NCBI GenBank assembly: GCA_048498035.1
Contig: JBEHYT010000006.1
Span: 124,001-188,000, forward strand
Source: CADEDV01 sp048498035
GTDB taxonomy: Bacteria > Bacteroidota > Bacteroidia > Chitinophagales > Chitinophagaceae
Direction: 5' to 3'
Length of the DNA: 64,000 bases
Each line of letters begins with the position of its first letter. The stretch's first letter is position 1. The position numbers and the translations under genes are program-made. Under the pieces are notes generated by a model. That model saw only the letters and a program-made list of their open reading frames with translations. It had not been told where the DNA came from and made no database searches. This document shows positions 25,579 to 34,331 of the stretch, piece after piece.

Positions 25579-26143
25579 ATTAACGACGGTTTTTTTTGGA
25601 ACAGTAGCTTTTCTTTTCTCCTGTGGGCACAAGTTGGATCTTGTGCCTGCAGTTTTTTTTGACACCGCCCAGGTTGCATTTATAGAAAAAAGTGGAATTG
25701 CTTACGTAAATGGAAAACCATACAACGGCTGGGAGATCAGCCTTTTTGAAAATGGCGACACAGCGCTTGCCATTCCATTTTTAAATGGCAAAAAAGAAGG
25801 CATTGCCCGGGAATGGTATGCTAATGGCCAATTAAAAAACACTGGAGCCTTCAAAAATGGCAACCGCGAGGGCGAACACAGGGGCTGGTATGCCAGCGGA
25901 AATCCCGCTTTCATCCGCCATTATAACCGTGATATCTATGAAGGAGAAGTGAAAGAATGGTTTGCATCAGGGAGTTTGTTCAAAAACTTTCACTATAAAA
26001 ACGGCCAGGAAGCAGGAATGCAACAGCAATATTTCGCAAACGGACTACTGCAATTCAACTACCAGGCCCTGAACGGCCGTAATTATGGGCTAACCGGCGT
26101 AAAAAACTGTGTAAACGTAGCAGATAGTGTCAACCTTCGTTAA
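25550..26143 (+). CDS. YwqK/MORN-repeat-like lipoprotein
   Basis: From the ATG at 25550 the protein has 197 residues. A lipoprotein signal with FLFSC comes first, then tandem repeats of the type NGxxxGxxxxWYxNGQLKxxGxFKNG (KEGIAREWYANGQLKNTGAF, REGEHRGWYASGNPAFIRHY, GEVKEWFASGSLFKNFHYKNG). This is the YwqK/MORN-like pattern, a beta-hairpin repeat. The start overlaps the YHYH gene by 29 bp and the end overlaps the SCO1 gene by 17 bp. An upstream ATG at 25535 is possible. Automatic labels of antitoxin for this family are not supported by context. Confidence 0.78.
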   Translation: MAQPGLLRNKLTTVFFGTVAFLFSCGHKLDLVPAVFFDTAQVAFIEKSGIAYVNGKPYNGWEISLFENGDTALAIPFLNGKKEGIAREWYANGQLKNTGAFKNGNREGEHRGWYASGNPAFIRHYNRDIYEGEVKEWFASGSLFKNFHYKNGQEAGMQQQYFANGLLQFNYQALNGRNYGLTGVKNCVNVADSVNLR

Positions 26144-26774
26144 ATATAGCCTGGTATTAGGCCTTGTTGTAATGATGGCAGGCTGTTCCAGCCGCCAGCA
26201 GTACCTTCCCTATTATAATACACCTGATTTTACTCCCATCTGGCCCGCCAACCGATCAGCTATTGATCAACAGGTGACACATCGCCTGGGCGATTTTGCG
26301 TTGGTTGACCAGGACGGAACAAAAATTACCCGTCAAACGCTCGCCGGGAAAATACATGTTGCCGATTTTATTTTCACCACATGCTCCGGAATTTGTCCGG
26401 TTATGACCAACCGCTTTAAAAAACTGCAGGATACGCTTGCCGGAGACCCCAATGTGATCCTGTTATCCTACAGCGTTACCCCCTGGATCGACTCAGTGCC
26501 GCGGTTGAAAGAGTTTGCCGAGAAATTTGGCGCCAATTCAAAATACTGGCACCTGCTGACCGGTCCGAAGGCGATGATCTATGACCGTGCGCGCAAAGAT
26601 TATTTTGCAGAAGAAAACCTGGGATTTCAAAAAGACTCCACTGAATTTCTACACACGGAGCATTTTATACTGGTTGATAAGGAACAACGTATCCGCGGAA
26701 TTTATAACGGCACGCTGCAACTGGAGCTGGAGCGACTGATCACTGACATTAAATTGCTGGAAACAGAAGAATAA
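26127..26774 (+). CDS. SCO1/SenC family copper chaperone-like lipoprotein (first copy)
   Basis: 215 residues with GTG start at 26127, overlapping the previous gene. Lipobox MAGC, then a thioredoxin-like SCO domain: DFALVDQDGTKITRQTLAGK, the copper-binding TTCSGICPVM (CxxxC) and the third ligand His in EFLHTEHFILVD. SCO proteins deliver copper to cytochrome oxidase CuA or act as periplasmic thiol reductases. No oxidase genes are near, so a redox or copper-sensing role within this stress module is possible. A second copy stands at 38886. The GTG is required because later ATGs would remove the signal peptide. Confidence 0.92.
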   Translation: MSTFVKYSLVLGLVVMMAGCSSRQQYLPYYNTPDFTPIWPANRSAIDQQVTHRLGDFALVDQDGTKITRQTLAGKIHVADFIFTTCSGICPVMTNRFKKLQDTLAGDPNVILLSYSVTPWIDSVPRLKEFAEKFGANSKYWHLLTGPKAMIYDRARKDYFAEENLGFQKDSTEFLHTEHFILVDKEQRIRGIYNGTLQLELERLITDIKLLETEE

Positions 26775-26777
26775 TGG

Positions 26778-27266
26778 TTAGCGAAGTTCTTCAAACATTC
26801 CTGTCTGCTTGTTCTTCCGCACATTATCCCAATTAAAATAACGGCCATTCATTGCTACGTAAATGCCTGGCGTCAGGGTTTGAGCAAAAGCAATCGCGCT
26901 TCCCAGGTTAAACAATCCATCAGAGCTACCAAATTTGATCGGGATCATGGCCCCGGTCAGGATTACAGTTTTACCAGCCACTTTTTCAGCAAGCAACTTT
27001 GCAGTTAAAGCCATAGTATCAGTACCGTGGGTGATCACAATCTGGTTTTCGTCACACTGGTTACATTGATAGGCAATCAATTCCCGGTCTTCATCCGTCA
27101 TTTCCAGGCTGTCTACCATCATTAGCGTGCGGATCTCCACCTTCACCTTACTCCGACCCATCTCCAACAGGTCATGCATGTGCGTGTCTTTAAAAAACAG
27201 CTGACCTGTTATCTCGTTGTACTCTTTGTCAAACGTACCGCCCGTGATAAAAATGCGGATAGCCAT
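26778..27266 (-). CDS. Short asparaginase-domain protein
   Basis: 162 residues corresponding to only the N-terminal domain of L-asparaginase. It has IFITGGTFDKEY with the first catalytic Thr, VITHGTDTMALTAKLL with the second Thr-Asp pair, and KTVILTGAMIP. The C-terminal domain of bacterial asparaginases (about 160 more residues) is missing, and the frame ends cleanly, so it is a natural short form known from Bacteroidota. Activity is uncertain. It is convergent with the SCO1 gene, three bases apart. Confidence 0.85.
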   Translation of the reverse strand: MAIRIFITGGTFDKEYNEITGQLFFKDTHMHDLLEMGRSKVKVEIRTLMMVDSLEMTDEDRELIAYQCNQCDENQIVITHGTDTMALTAKLLAEKVAGKTVILTGAMIPIKFGSSDGLFNLGSAIAFAQTLTPGIYVAMNGRYFNWDNVRKNKQTGMFEELR

Positions 27267-27695
27267 GAACCTTTTTTTGGAACGTGAAAGTAAAGAATAT
27301 GCGAATCAAAGGAAAGAACGCCTGTTTGGAAGAAAGTAGAAATAGAAAACAATCAAAAAAAATGAAAGAATGATGCAGGATTTCAATATTCTTTCTATAT
27401 TAGCAGGCCTTTAAACAAAAAAGGCCCTTCCGTAGAAACGGACTGACCTCTAACGATTGCTTGCCATATGAAAATTCTTAAAAGTAGCGAGTTCTAAAGC
27501 GCTGCTTCGACCTCTGACCGATTGCTTATCTTCCTCAACGATTGCTCGCCGTATGAAGCTTTGCGCCTTTTGTAAATCAAAGGTAGGACGCGATCGTTGC
27601 GCCTTCAAGCCAAAATGGAAAGGTTTTGATGATGTCTAAAGGGTTATCTTTTTATTAAAACCCTTGCTGGTAGCGCATTTCAGGGTAAATTTGCA
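27267..27695. other. 429-bp intergenic region
   Basis: Between divergent genes for the asparaginase-like protein and the helical-repeat protein. No coding frame of note. It holds the repeat-containing segment at 27415-27573 described separately and a TTTCTATATTAG stretch at about 27391-27402 that could be a promoter -7 region for it. Confidence 0.6.
27415..27573 (+). ncRNA. Possible structured RNA with three direct repeats
   Basis: The ends can pair (ACAAAAAAGGC near 27415 with GCCTTTTGT near 27565, two A bulged). Inside are three related elements: GACCTCTAACGATTGCTT (27445), GACCTCTGACCGATTGCTT (27509) and TTCCTCAACGATTGCTCG (27531). The first and third continue with GCC(A/G)TATGAA. No ORF, no match to tmRNA, RNase P or SRP RNA that I can see. 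A regulatory RNA of about 160 nt is one reading, a protein-binding array in DNA another. Confidence 0.35.
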
Positions 27696-29246
27696 ATGAT
27701 GTCCAACCGTTCTGCTGATACACTTTTTCAACTGGTCCAATCCCTAGAAAAGTCCGAAAAACGGCACTTTAAGCTCTATATCAAGCGGAGTTCTGCCCGC
27801 GAAGACCTTAAAATTGTACAACTGTTTGATGCCCTTGCTACTATGAAGGAGTATGATGAAAAGGTACTCCTCAAAAAGCTCCCGGGCGTTCAGAAACCCC
27901 AACTTGCCAATCTCAAAACCCATCTTTACCGCCAGCTATTGGCCAGCCTGCGACTCCTAAAAGTTACGGATAGTCTTGATCTTCAATTAAATGAGCAGTT
28001 TGATTATGCTCATATCCTGTATAAAAAAGGTCTTTTTCAGCAAAGCATCCGCATCCTCGACCGGGTGAAGGAAGTGGCGAAAGCCCACCAGAAGTTCAAT
28101 TTCCTGACCCAGGTCATAGCCCTTGAAAAGCGGATAGAAGGGCTCCACATCACCCAAAGTATGCAGGATCGGGTGCAGGAACTGGCCGTGGAGGCTAATA
28201 CCGTTAGCCGGCATATCGACGAAGTGTCCCGCCTGAGCAATCTCTCACTGCTGATGTTTAGCTGGTTTACCCGCAACGGTCACGCGCGGAATGAGAAAGA
28301 CGAAGCCGGCGTACGAAAATTTATGCAGGAACACCTGCCCGCCAACGCCCACCAGGCTACCGGTTTCTATGAAAAAATGTACCTCTACCAGAGTTATTGT
28401 TGGTACGCATTTATCCGGCAGGATTTTCTTCAATACTACCGCTACGCCCAGAAATGGATTGATCTCTTTGATGCCAATCCCTTAATGATCCGCGTGGAAA
28501 CCAGCCATTATATTAAAGGCCTGCACTACCTGCTCAATGCGCACTTTGATCTGCGCAACTACCGCGAATTTGACAGCACACTTAAGAAATTTGAAGACTT
28601 TGCTGCTACCAGTCGCGTGCAGGAACACGATAATTTTCGCATCCAGACATTTGTATACATCAGCACCGCGCGTATCAACCAGCATTTTATGATGGGCACC
28701 TTCCGCGACGGATTGAAGATTGTTCCGGAAATTGAAGAAAAACTGGATGAATATGGTTTATTCCTGGATCCACACCGCATCATGGTGCTCAATTACAAAA
28801 TAGCAACACTCTATTTTGGAAGCGAAGATTATAGTACCTGCATCGATTATCTCCAGAAAATCATGAATGAACCCGGTGAACTGCGCACAGATCTTCAATG
28901 CTACGCCCGCCTGCTTCACCTGCTGGCACACTATGAACTGGATAATATGGAACTGATGGAATACCTGAGCCGTTCCGTATATCGCTTTATGGCCAGGATG
29001 GAGAACCTGACTGTAATTGAACAGGAAATTTTTAAATTCCTGCGAAAATCACTCAGCGTTACCAAGCGGGAAATACGCGCCGAACTGGAAAAGTTTCTGC
29101 AAAAAGTAAAACACCTCGAAAAAAACCGTTTTGAAACGCGCGCCTTCGCGTATCTCGACATTATCTCATGGCTCGAAAGCAAGGTGAACCGGAAAAGTAT
29201 GAGCCAGGTGATTCATGAAAAATATTTAGCCAGCAAACGCAGGTAG
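27696..29246 (+). CDS. Conserved Bacteroidota helical-repeat (TPR-like) protein, function unknown
   Basis: 516 residues, no signal peptide, no membrane span. It starts MMSNRSADTLFQLVQSLEKSEKRHFKLYIKR and is almost entirely helical, with repeated pairs of helices such as YKKGLFQQSIRILDRVKEVAKAHQKFNFL and KIATLYFGSEDYSTCIDYLQKIM that fit a TPR solenoid. I do not recognise a named function. Similar proteins of about 500 residues occur singly in Chitinophagaceae genomes. A cytoplasmic scaffold role is a guess. The ATG ATG start is preceded by A/T-rich GGTAAATTTGCA. Confidence 0.75.
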   Translation: MMSNRSADTLFQLVQSLEKSEKRHFKLYIKRSSAREDLKIVQLFDALATMKEYDEKVLLKKLPGVQKPQLANLKTHLYRQLLASLRLLKVTDSLDLQLNEQFDYAHILYKKGLFQQSIRILDRVKEVAKAHQKFNFLTQVIALEKRIEGLHITQSMQDRVQELAVEANTVSRHIDEVSRLSNLSLLMFSWFTRNGHARNEKDEAGVRKFMQEHLPANAHQATGFYEKMYLYQSYCWYAFIRQDFLQYYRYAQKWIDLFDANPLMIRVETSHYIKGLHYLLNAHFDLRNYREFDSTLKKFEDFAATSRVQEHDNFRIQTFVYISTARINQHFMMGTFRDGLKIVPEIEEKLDEYGLFLDPHRIMVLNYKIATLYFGSEDYSTCIDYLQKIMNEPGELRTDLQCYARLLHLLAHYELDNMELMEYLSRSVYRFMARMENLTVIEQEIFKFLRKSLSVTKREIRAELEKFLQKVKHLEKNRFETRAFAYLDIISWLESKVNRKSMSQVIHEKYLASKRR

Positions 29247-29614
29247 GGAGATGTGTTGATTAATTCAGCAATGCGGTAATTCGTTGATTCGATAATGGAG
29301 AGAAATGATTATCGCCAGGTACCCGAAGGTATTTGATAATTTCATGGCTCTTTGGGTCGGTGATGATCAGAAATATATAAGATGTTGTTGGCTTTGCGTT
29401 ACAAAAAGGAATTATTCATGAATGTAGTATCGCCAGGAACCTCACAGGACGCAAGAGAAGGTGAAAATTAAAAGTGTAAAAAAACAATGCGAGATTCACA
29501 GGGTTTTCATTTTCACATTAACGACTTTCTTCCATTATCGAATCAGCGAATCACAGAATTATCGAATTAATTTTCACATTTCCACATCTTCTTCCCTTAC
29601 CGTAATTTCGCTGT
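29247..29614. other. 368-bp intergenic region before uvrD
   Basis: No complete gene. A minus-strand open stretch of roughly 50 codons (containing DPKSHEIIKYLRVPGDN) has no start codon and is probably chance or a relic. Most of the region is taken up by the inverted-repeat-bounded segment at 29279-29551. Confidence 0.6.
29279..29551. repeat. Segment bounded by 20-bp inverted repeats (MITE-like)
   Basis: Left end ATTCGTTGATTCGATAATGG (29279-29298) and right end CCATTATCGAATCAGCGAAT (29532-29551) are inverted copies with one mismatch. A further partial copy (ATTATCGAATTAAT) follows at about 29558. The inside also holds a short direct repeat, ATCGCCAGG, at about 29310 and 29429. This could be a non-autonomous transposon or a decayed repeat. 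No transposase and no clear target-site duplication are visible. Confidence 0.5.
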
Positions 29615-31978
29615 ATGCGTGAATATTTAAGTGGGTTGAATGACCAGCAGAAGAAGGCCGTTTTGCATACCGAGGGTCCCCTGATGATTGTGGCCGGCGC
29701 CGGCAGCGGAAAAACAAAAGTACTTACTACCCGGATTGCCCACCTGATGGCCAACGGGGTTGATTCATTCCGGATTCTTGCGCTCACCTTTACCAATAAG
29801 GCTGCCAAGGAAATGAAAGAACGGATTGAACATATCCTTGGCAACAGCGAAGCCCGAAACCTCTATATCGGCACCTTCCACAGCGTATTTGCACGCATCC
29901 TTCGTAAAGAAGCAGATCGCCTGGGCTACCCGAACAGCTTCACCATCTATGATACCGATGATGCCAAAAGCGTGTTGAAATCGGTGATCAATGAACTCAA
30001 CCTGGACGATAAGCACTACAAACCAAATGTGATCTTTAACCGGATATCCTCTGCCAAAAATGCACTGGTGGGCCCGGATGAATATCGCAATGATTATCAC
30101 CTTCAGCAGGAAGATATGCGTGCCAACCGGCCCGCTACCGGCGACATCTATGCCGCTTACGCGAAACGCTGTTTCCGAAATGGCGCTATGGATTTTGATG
30201 ATCTCCTGTACCAGATGTACCGTCTGCTAAAAGAACATCCGGAAGCACTGATGCGCTACCAGACCAAATTCCAGTATATCCTGATCGACGAGTACCAGGA
30301 TACCAACCCCGCACAGTACGAGATCATGAAACTGCTGGGAGCGCAGCATGAAAATGTTTGCGTGGTGGGAGATGATGCCCAAAGTATCTATAGCTTCCGC
30401 GGCGCTACCATCCAGAATATCCTGCAGTTTCAAAAAGATTATGATGAAGTAGCCGTTATTAAACTGGAACAGAACTATCGCAGCACCCAAAGTATCCTGA
30501 ATGCGGCCAATGAAGTGATCAAAATAAATAAAGGCCAGATCCCCAAAGCGCTCTGGACGGAAAACACCACCGGCGATAAACTGAAGCTGGTGCGTACCAA
30601 TACAGATAACGACGAAGGGAAATTTGTAGCAGACTCCATCCAGGAGCAAAAACTGCGCAACCACTATAACAATAAGGATTTCGCCATCCTTTATCGTACC
30701 AATGCACAAAGCCGCGCCTTTGAAGAAAGCCTGCGGCGAATGGCCATCTCCTACGTGATTTATGGAGGCATCAGCTTCTACCAGCGGAAGGAAATCAAAG
30801 ACTTTATCGCCTACCTGCGGCTTACCGTCAACCCCAAAGATGATGAAGCGCTGAAACGGGTGATCAATTACCCGGCACGTGGAATCGGCAAAACAACGAT
30901 GGATAAAGTAATCCTGATTGCCAACGAACAGGATATTTCACTCTGGGATGTGCTGAATCGTGCATCGGAATTTGGATTCAGGTCGGGAACCCTGGAAGCC
31001 ATCGAGGGGTTTACGCTGATGATCCGCAGCTTTCAAAGCATGCAGGGAAAACATAATGCCTACGAAATTGCTTTTCATGCCGGCAAACAAACCAATATCG
31101 TAAAAGAACTTTTCAACGATAAATCCGCCGAAGGCGTAGCGCGGTATGAAAATATCCAGGAACTGCTCAACTCCATAAAAGAATGGATTGAAACACCGCT
31201 GAATGAAGAAGATGGCGAAGTGGGAGATAAAGGTTTGGCAGCCTACCTGCAACAAATTACCCTGCTTACAGATGCGGATGATAAAGACCCGAATGCGGAT
31301 GTAGTTAAGCTCATGACCGTTCACGCAGCCAAAGGCCTTGAGTTTGAATGTGTATTTGTAGCCGGCATGGAAGAAATGCTTTTTCCCAGCGGCATGAGCA
31401 TCAACACCCGCGAAGAACTGGAAGAAGAAAGAAGGCTTTTCTATGTGGCCATCACCCGCGCCAAATCAAGGCTCTGGCTCACCTACGCCGGCAGCAGGTA
31501 TCGCTTTGGATCACTGGTGCAGAATGAGCCCAGCCGCTTTATTGAAGAACTGCCGGAAGAATTGCTCGATCGCAGCTTCGCAGGCGGCGGTCCCCGTAAT
31601 CAAAGCGGTGGAGGCTGGGGCAATGCATCCGCCTTCAACAGGATGAAAGGATTTACAGACAACGAATCCGGCAAAGCCAATCGCCAGGGCAGCACTTATT
31701 ATAAAGAAGGAAATAGTGGCCGTAAAGAAGCACCCCCGTACCTGGCGCCAAAAACACCCTATAATAAAGTGGTGGAGCATAAACCAGCCGCAGATTTTGC
31801 GCCCAGCGATACTACCAATTTAAAGGAAGGTCAAAAGGTGGAACATGCGAAATTCGGCTTTGGCGTGGTACTGAAAATGGAAGGCGCTGCACATAACCCC
31901 ATCGCTACCGTAAAGTTTGAAAATAATGGCGAAAAGAAGATCATGCTCAATTATGCGCGACTTCGCATCATTGAATAA
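29615..31978 (+). CDS. uvrD: UvrD/PcrA-type ATP-dependent DNA helicase
   Basis: 787 residues, superfamily 1 helicase. Motifs in order: GLNDQQKKAV (Q motif), VAGAGSGKT (Walker A, about 26-34), TFTNKAAKEM, GTFHSVFARIL, LIDEYQDTNPAQYE (Walker B), VVGDDAQSIYSFRGA, LEQNYRST, VKLMTVHAAKGLEFECVFVAGMEE and YVAITRAKSRLWL. The C-terminal 140 residues end in a Tudor-like part (KVEHAKFGFGVVLKMEG), as in PcrA. It acts in nucleotide excision and mismatch repair, unwinding 3' to 5'. The window also has uvrB and polA from the same repair route, but not adjacent. Confidence 0.95.
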   Translation: MREYLSGLNDQQKKAVLHTEGPLMIVAGAGSGKTKVLTTRIAHLMANGVDSFRILALTFTNKAAKEMKERIEHILGNSEARNLYIGTFHSVFARILRKEADRLGYPNSFTIYDTDDAKSVLKSVINELNLDDKHYKPNVIFNRISSAKNALVGPDEYRNDYHLQQEDMRANRPATGDIYAAYAKRCFRNGAMDFDDLLYQMYRLLKEHPEALMRYQTKFQYILIDEYQDTNPAQYEIMKLLGAQHENVCVVGDDAQSIYSFRGATIQNILQFQKDYDEVAVIKLEQNYRSTQSILNAANEVIKINKGQIPKALWTENTTGDKLKLVRTNTDNDEGKFVADSIQEQKLRNHYNNKDFAILYRTNAQSRAFEESLRRMAISYVIYGGISFYQRKEIKDFIAYLRLTVNPKDDEALKRVINYPARGIGKTTMDKVILIANEQDISLWDVLNRASEFGFRSGTLEAIEGFTLMIRSFQSMQGKHNAYEIAFHAGKQTNIVKELFNDKSAEGVARYENIQELLNSIKEWIETPLNEEDGEVGDKGLAAYLQQITLLTDADDKDPNADVVKLMTVHAAKGLEFECVFVAGMEEMLFPSGMSINTREELEEERRLFYVAITRAKSRLWLTYAGSRYRFGSLVQNEPSRFIEELPEELLDRSFAGGGPRNQSGGGWGNASAFNRMKGFTDNESGKANRQGSTYYKEGNSGRKEAPPYLAPKTPYNKVVEHKPAADFAPSDTTNLKEGQKVEHAKFGFGVVLKMEGAAHNPIATVKFENNGEKKIMLNYARLRIIE

Positions 31979-31982
31979 TTGA

Positions 31983-32702
31983 TCAGCCCAGTACCTTTAA
32001 TACGCCATTGCGATACAACTTCCCAATCGGGATTTCCGTTTTGCCAATCTCGATCAGCTCGGAGGTAAATGTCTTGACGTGCGTCAATGCAACGATATAG
32101 GACCGGTGTACCCGTACAAAAAGCTGCTCAGGAAGCATCGCCTCCACGGAACTGATCGACTGCTTGGTAATGATTGTGCCCTGGTGCGTATGGATCTTTA
32201 CATAATCTTTCATGCTTTCGATATACTCAATCTCATTCAACATCACTTTTACCATCTTCCGGTCGGCGCGGAAATACACAAATGAGCCGGATTTTTTTTC
32301 AGGCTCAACCGGTACATTTTCAACCTGCCGTGGCACGCCCTGCGGAAATGCCTTGTTTACTGCCCGTAAAAATCGATCAAAGGGAATCGGTTTCATCAGG
32401 TAGTCTACCGCATCCAGCTCAAACCCCTCCAGCGCATATTCCTGGAACGCCGTAGTAAAGATCACCTTCGGTGGATGTTTAAGCGCCTTTAAGAAGTCGG
32501 TACCATTTAACTGCGGCATCCGGATATCGAGAAAGATAAGATCAGGACTATTTTGCTGAAGCAATGAAAAAGCCTGCACTGCATTGGCGCATTCGCCTAC
32601 CACCGTCATGGACGGCACCTGCTGGATATATCGCACAATAATCTCCCGCGCCAGCGGCTCATCATCCACCACCATGCATTTTATTACAGCCGCCTCATGC
32701 AT
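31983..32702 (-). CDS. LytTR-family response regulator (pair 1)
   Basis: 239 residues: receiver domain with VVDDEP and phospho-acceptor Asp59 in DLIFLDIRMPQLNG, Lys in DYLMKPI, then a C-terminal LytTR DNA-binding domain (FVYFRADRKMVKV, YIESMKDYVKIHT, FVRVHRSYIVAL). The start overlaps the end of the histidine kinase gene by 8 bp, so the two are one operon. Only four bases separate its end from uvrD, leaving no room for a terminator. Targets are unknown. Confidence 0.94.
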   Translation of the reverse strand: MHEAAVIKCMVVDDEPLAREIIVRYIQQVPSMTVVGECANAVQAFSLLQQNSPDLIFLDIRMPQLNGTDFLKALKHPPKVIFTTAFQEYALEGFELDAVDYLMKPIPFDRFLRAVNKAFPQGVPRQVENVPVEPEKKSGSFVYFRADRKMVKVMLNEIEYIESMKDYVKIHTHQGTIITKQSISSVEAMLPEQLFVRVHRSYIVALTHVKTFTSELIEIGKTEIPIGKLYRNGVLKVLG

Positions 32703-33846
32703 ACGTTGTTTTTTTTGGTAAAGAAACCGTTGCCAGTTCTTTTTTTAACTCCAGCTGAACCCGGACATTCACAATAAACACTTCTTCATCATCCGTAATG
32801 GTAAGCTCATGCCTCCAGGGGTACAATAATTCCAGCCTTCGTTTCACATTATTGATCCCGATGCCGTGATAAGGATTTGTACCATTTGTAGCGGGCGCTT
32901 TTCCATTCATCAGCTTCATCACCAGCTGCTGCTCCTGCACCCGAATCTCCAGGTTGATCCACGGATGCTCCAGCACATTGCTGGTGCCGTGCTTAAAACA
33001 GTTTTCAATAAAGGGGAGTAAAAGAAGCGGTGCAATTTGCAGGTTGCTTGTATTATCCGGGAACGAAGTGTGCACTTCCAGTTTATTACCATACCGGATT
33101 TTTTCCAATTCAATATAATCCTGCAACATCGTCAGCTCCTTCTGCAAGGCTACCGTTGGCTGGTTACACTCATACAACATAAAGCGTAACAGGTCAGACA
33201 GCCCCGATATCATCCTTGCCGCCTCTGGCGCTGTTTTTTGCGTGTAGGAATAGATATTATTTAATGTATTGAATAAAAAATGCGGGTGGATCTGTGCCTT
33301 CAGTAATTGAAGTTGTGATTCTACATTTTCCTTTTGTAACTGTAAATTTCGCTGCTCCTTTACATACCAGTGCTTCATCAGCTTGATGGCGGCAGCAATT
33401 CCTCCAATCGTAATGCCGCCACGTAAACCGGCCAGCAGCGAAAGGAAAACACGTGTTGATACCGTATCTCCCGGCGATTCCCGGGGAATGTCAAACAACG
33501 CCATCCGCAACGGCGGCAACACAACCAGTCCGATAAAGGTTGATATAATAGCCGTAACCAGGAATAAAATGGTCGTCCATCCAATTGCCCGCCAATAGCG
33601 TTGCTTCAGGATAAAACGCGGAATTACAAAATACATCAGCGCATATCCAAGAAAGATATGGTTGATCATGAACACCAGCGACTCAGTAATGGAAACTGGC
33701 AGCCGCTGCAGGTAAGAGCGAATGCCATGCACCTGCAAAAATGAATACAGGAATCCCTGTGAAAGCCACCAGAATACCCAAAAGGCAACATGGCGTCGTA
33801 TGCGATAACGTCGCTCATCAGAAAATATAAAGGGATACTGCTGCAT
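32695..33846 (-). CDS. LytS-type sensor histidine kinase (pair 1)
   Basis: 383 residues from the ATG at 33846. Four hydrophobic spans occur in the first 160 residues. After a coiled-coil linker comes the His_kinase domain with LKAQIHPHFLFNTLNNIYSY, where the His of PHF is phosphorylated. The ATPase follows: LLLPFIENCFKHG (N box) and GIGINNVKRRLELLY (G box). No periplasmic sensor domain is seen, so it may sense through the membrane part. It signals to the overlapping LytTR regulator. Confidence 0.93.
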   Translation of the reverse strand: MQQYPFIFSDERRYRIRRHVAFWVFWWLSQGFLYSFLQVHGIRSYLQRLPVSITESLVFMINHIFLGYALMYFVIPRFILKQRYWRAIGWTTILFLVTAIISTFIGLVVLPPLRMALFDIPRESPGDTVSTRVFLSLLAGLRGGITIGGIAAAIKLMKHWYVKEQRNLQLQKENVESQLQLLKAQIHPHFLFNTLNNIYSYTQKTAPEAARMISGLSDLLRFMLYECNQPTVALQKELTMLQDYIELEKIRYGNKLEVHTSFPDNTSNLQIAPLLLLPFIENCFKHGTSNVLEHPWINLEIRVQEQQLVMKLMNGKAPATNGTNPYHGIGINNVKRRLELLYPWRHELTITDDEEVFIVNVRVQLELKKELATVSLPKKTTYA

Positions 33847-34001
33847 GTGAACCGAGATAAAATTACCACGGCCCGGGGCATCAACTCGCTTGTGGTTAAA
33901 AATTATCGTCATACGGTGGATTTTGGGCGACGAACGGCATTACCATATACCCCAAAAGCCCCACAAGAGCAGGGCCAAGGGGTGAAAACTAATCCTTATG
34001 C

Positions 34002-34331
34002 TTATTTCAGGATTAACGAAACTGAATGCTCCGGATCAAGCGTCTTGCGACCTTCCCAGGCCACCACCGCCGCGTCCAGCGCAGTTTTTAATGCGATTCG
34101 CGTTTTTTTCCGGTTCAGATGGATCTTCTTGTCGGCAATAATTTCCTGGTACACCAACACATCATCATTGTTGTAAAATTTAATCGTGTGCTGGCGCGAC
34201 TGGTTTCTATTCCCTTCCACCACCCAATAACCGCGCTCGGAAATGATTTTAGAATAAGGCAACGGTCGCTGCGCTGTTGCTCCAACAAGGGACATCAGTC
34301 CTACGGAAAGCATCATCAATAATTTTTTCAT
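34002..34331 (-). CDS. Small secreted protein, unknown function
   Basis: 109 residues with a signal peptide (MKKLLMMLSVGLMSLVGATAQ). The mature part begins RPLPYSKIISERGYWVVEGN and continues SRQHTIKFYNNDDVLVYQEII, a beta-rich pattern, followed by a basic helical part. I do not recognise a family name. It is monocistronic, 155 bp from the histidine kinase gene. Confidence 0.75.
   Translation of the reverse strand: MKKLLMMLSVGLMSLVGATAQRPLPYSKIISERGYWVVEGNRNQSRQHTIKFYNNDDVLVYQEIIADKKIHLNRKKTRIALKTALDAAVVAWEGRKTLDPEHSVSLILK

Noticed and set aside
25550..26143. Antitoxin of a toxin-antitoxin pair, as YwqK-type proteins are often labelled
   Set aside because: It is a lipoprotein with MORN-like repeats in a metal/stress operon, and no toxin gene is beside it.
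27415..27573. Reading the repeat region as a CRISPR array
   Set aside because: Only three degenerate copies at irregular spacing (64 and 22 bp), with no cas genes.
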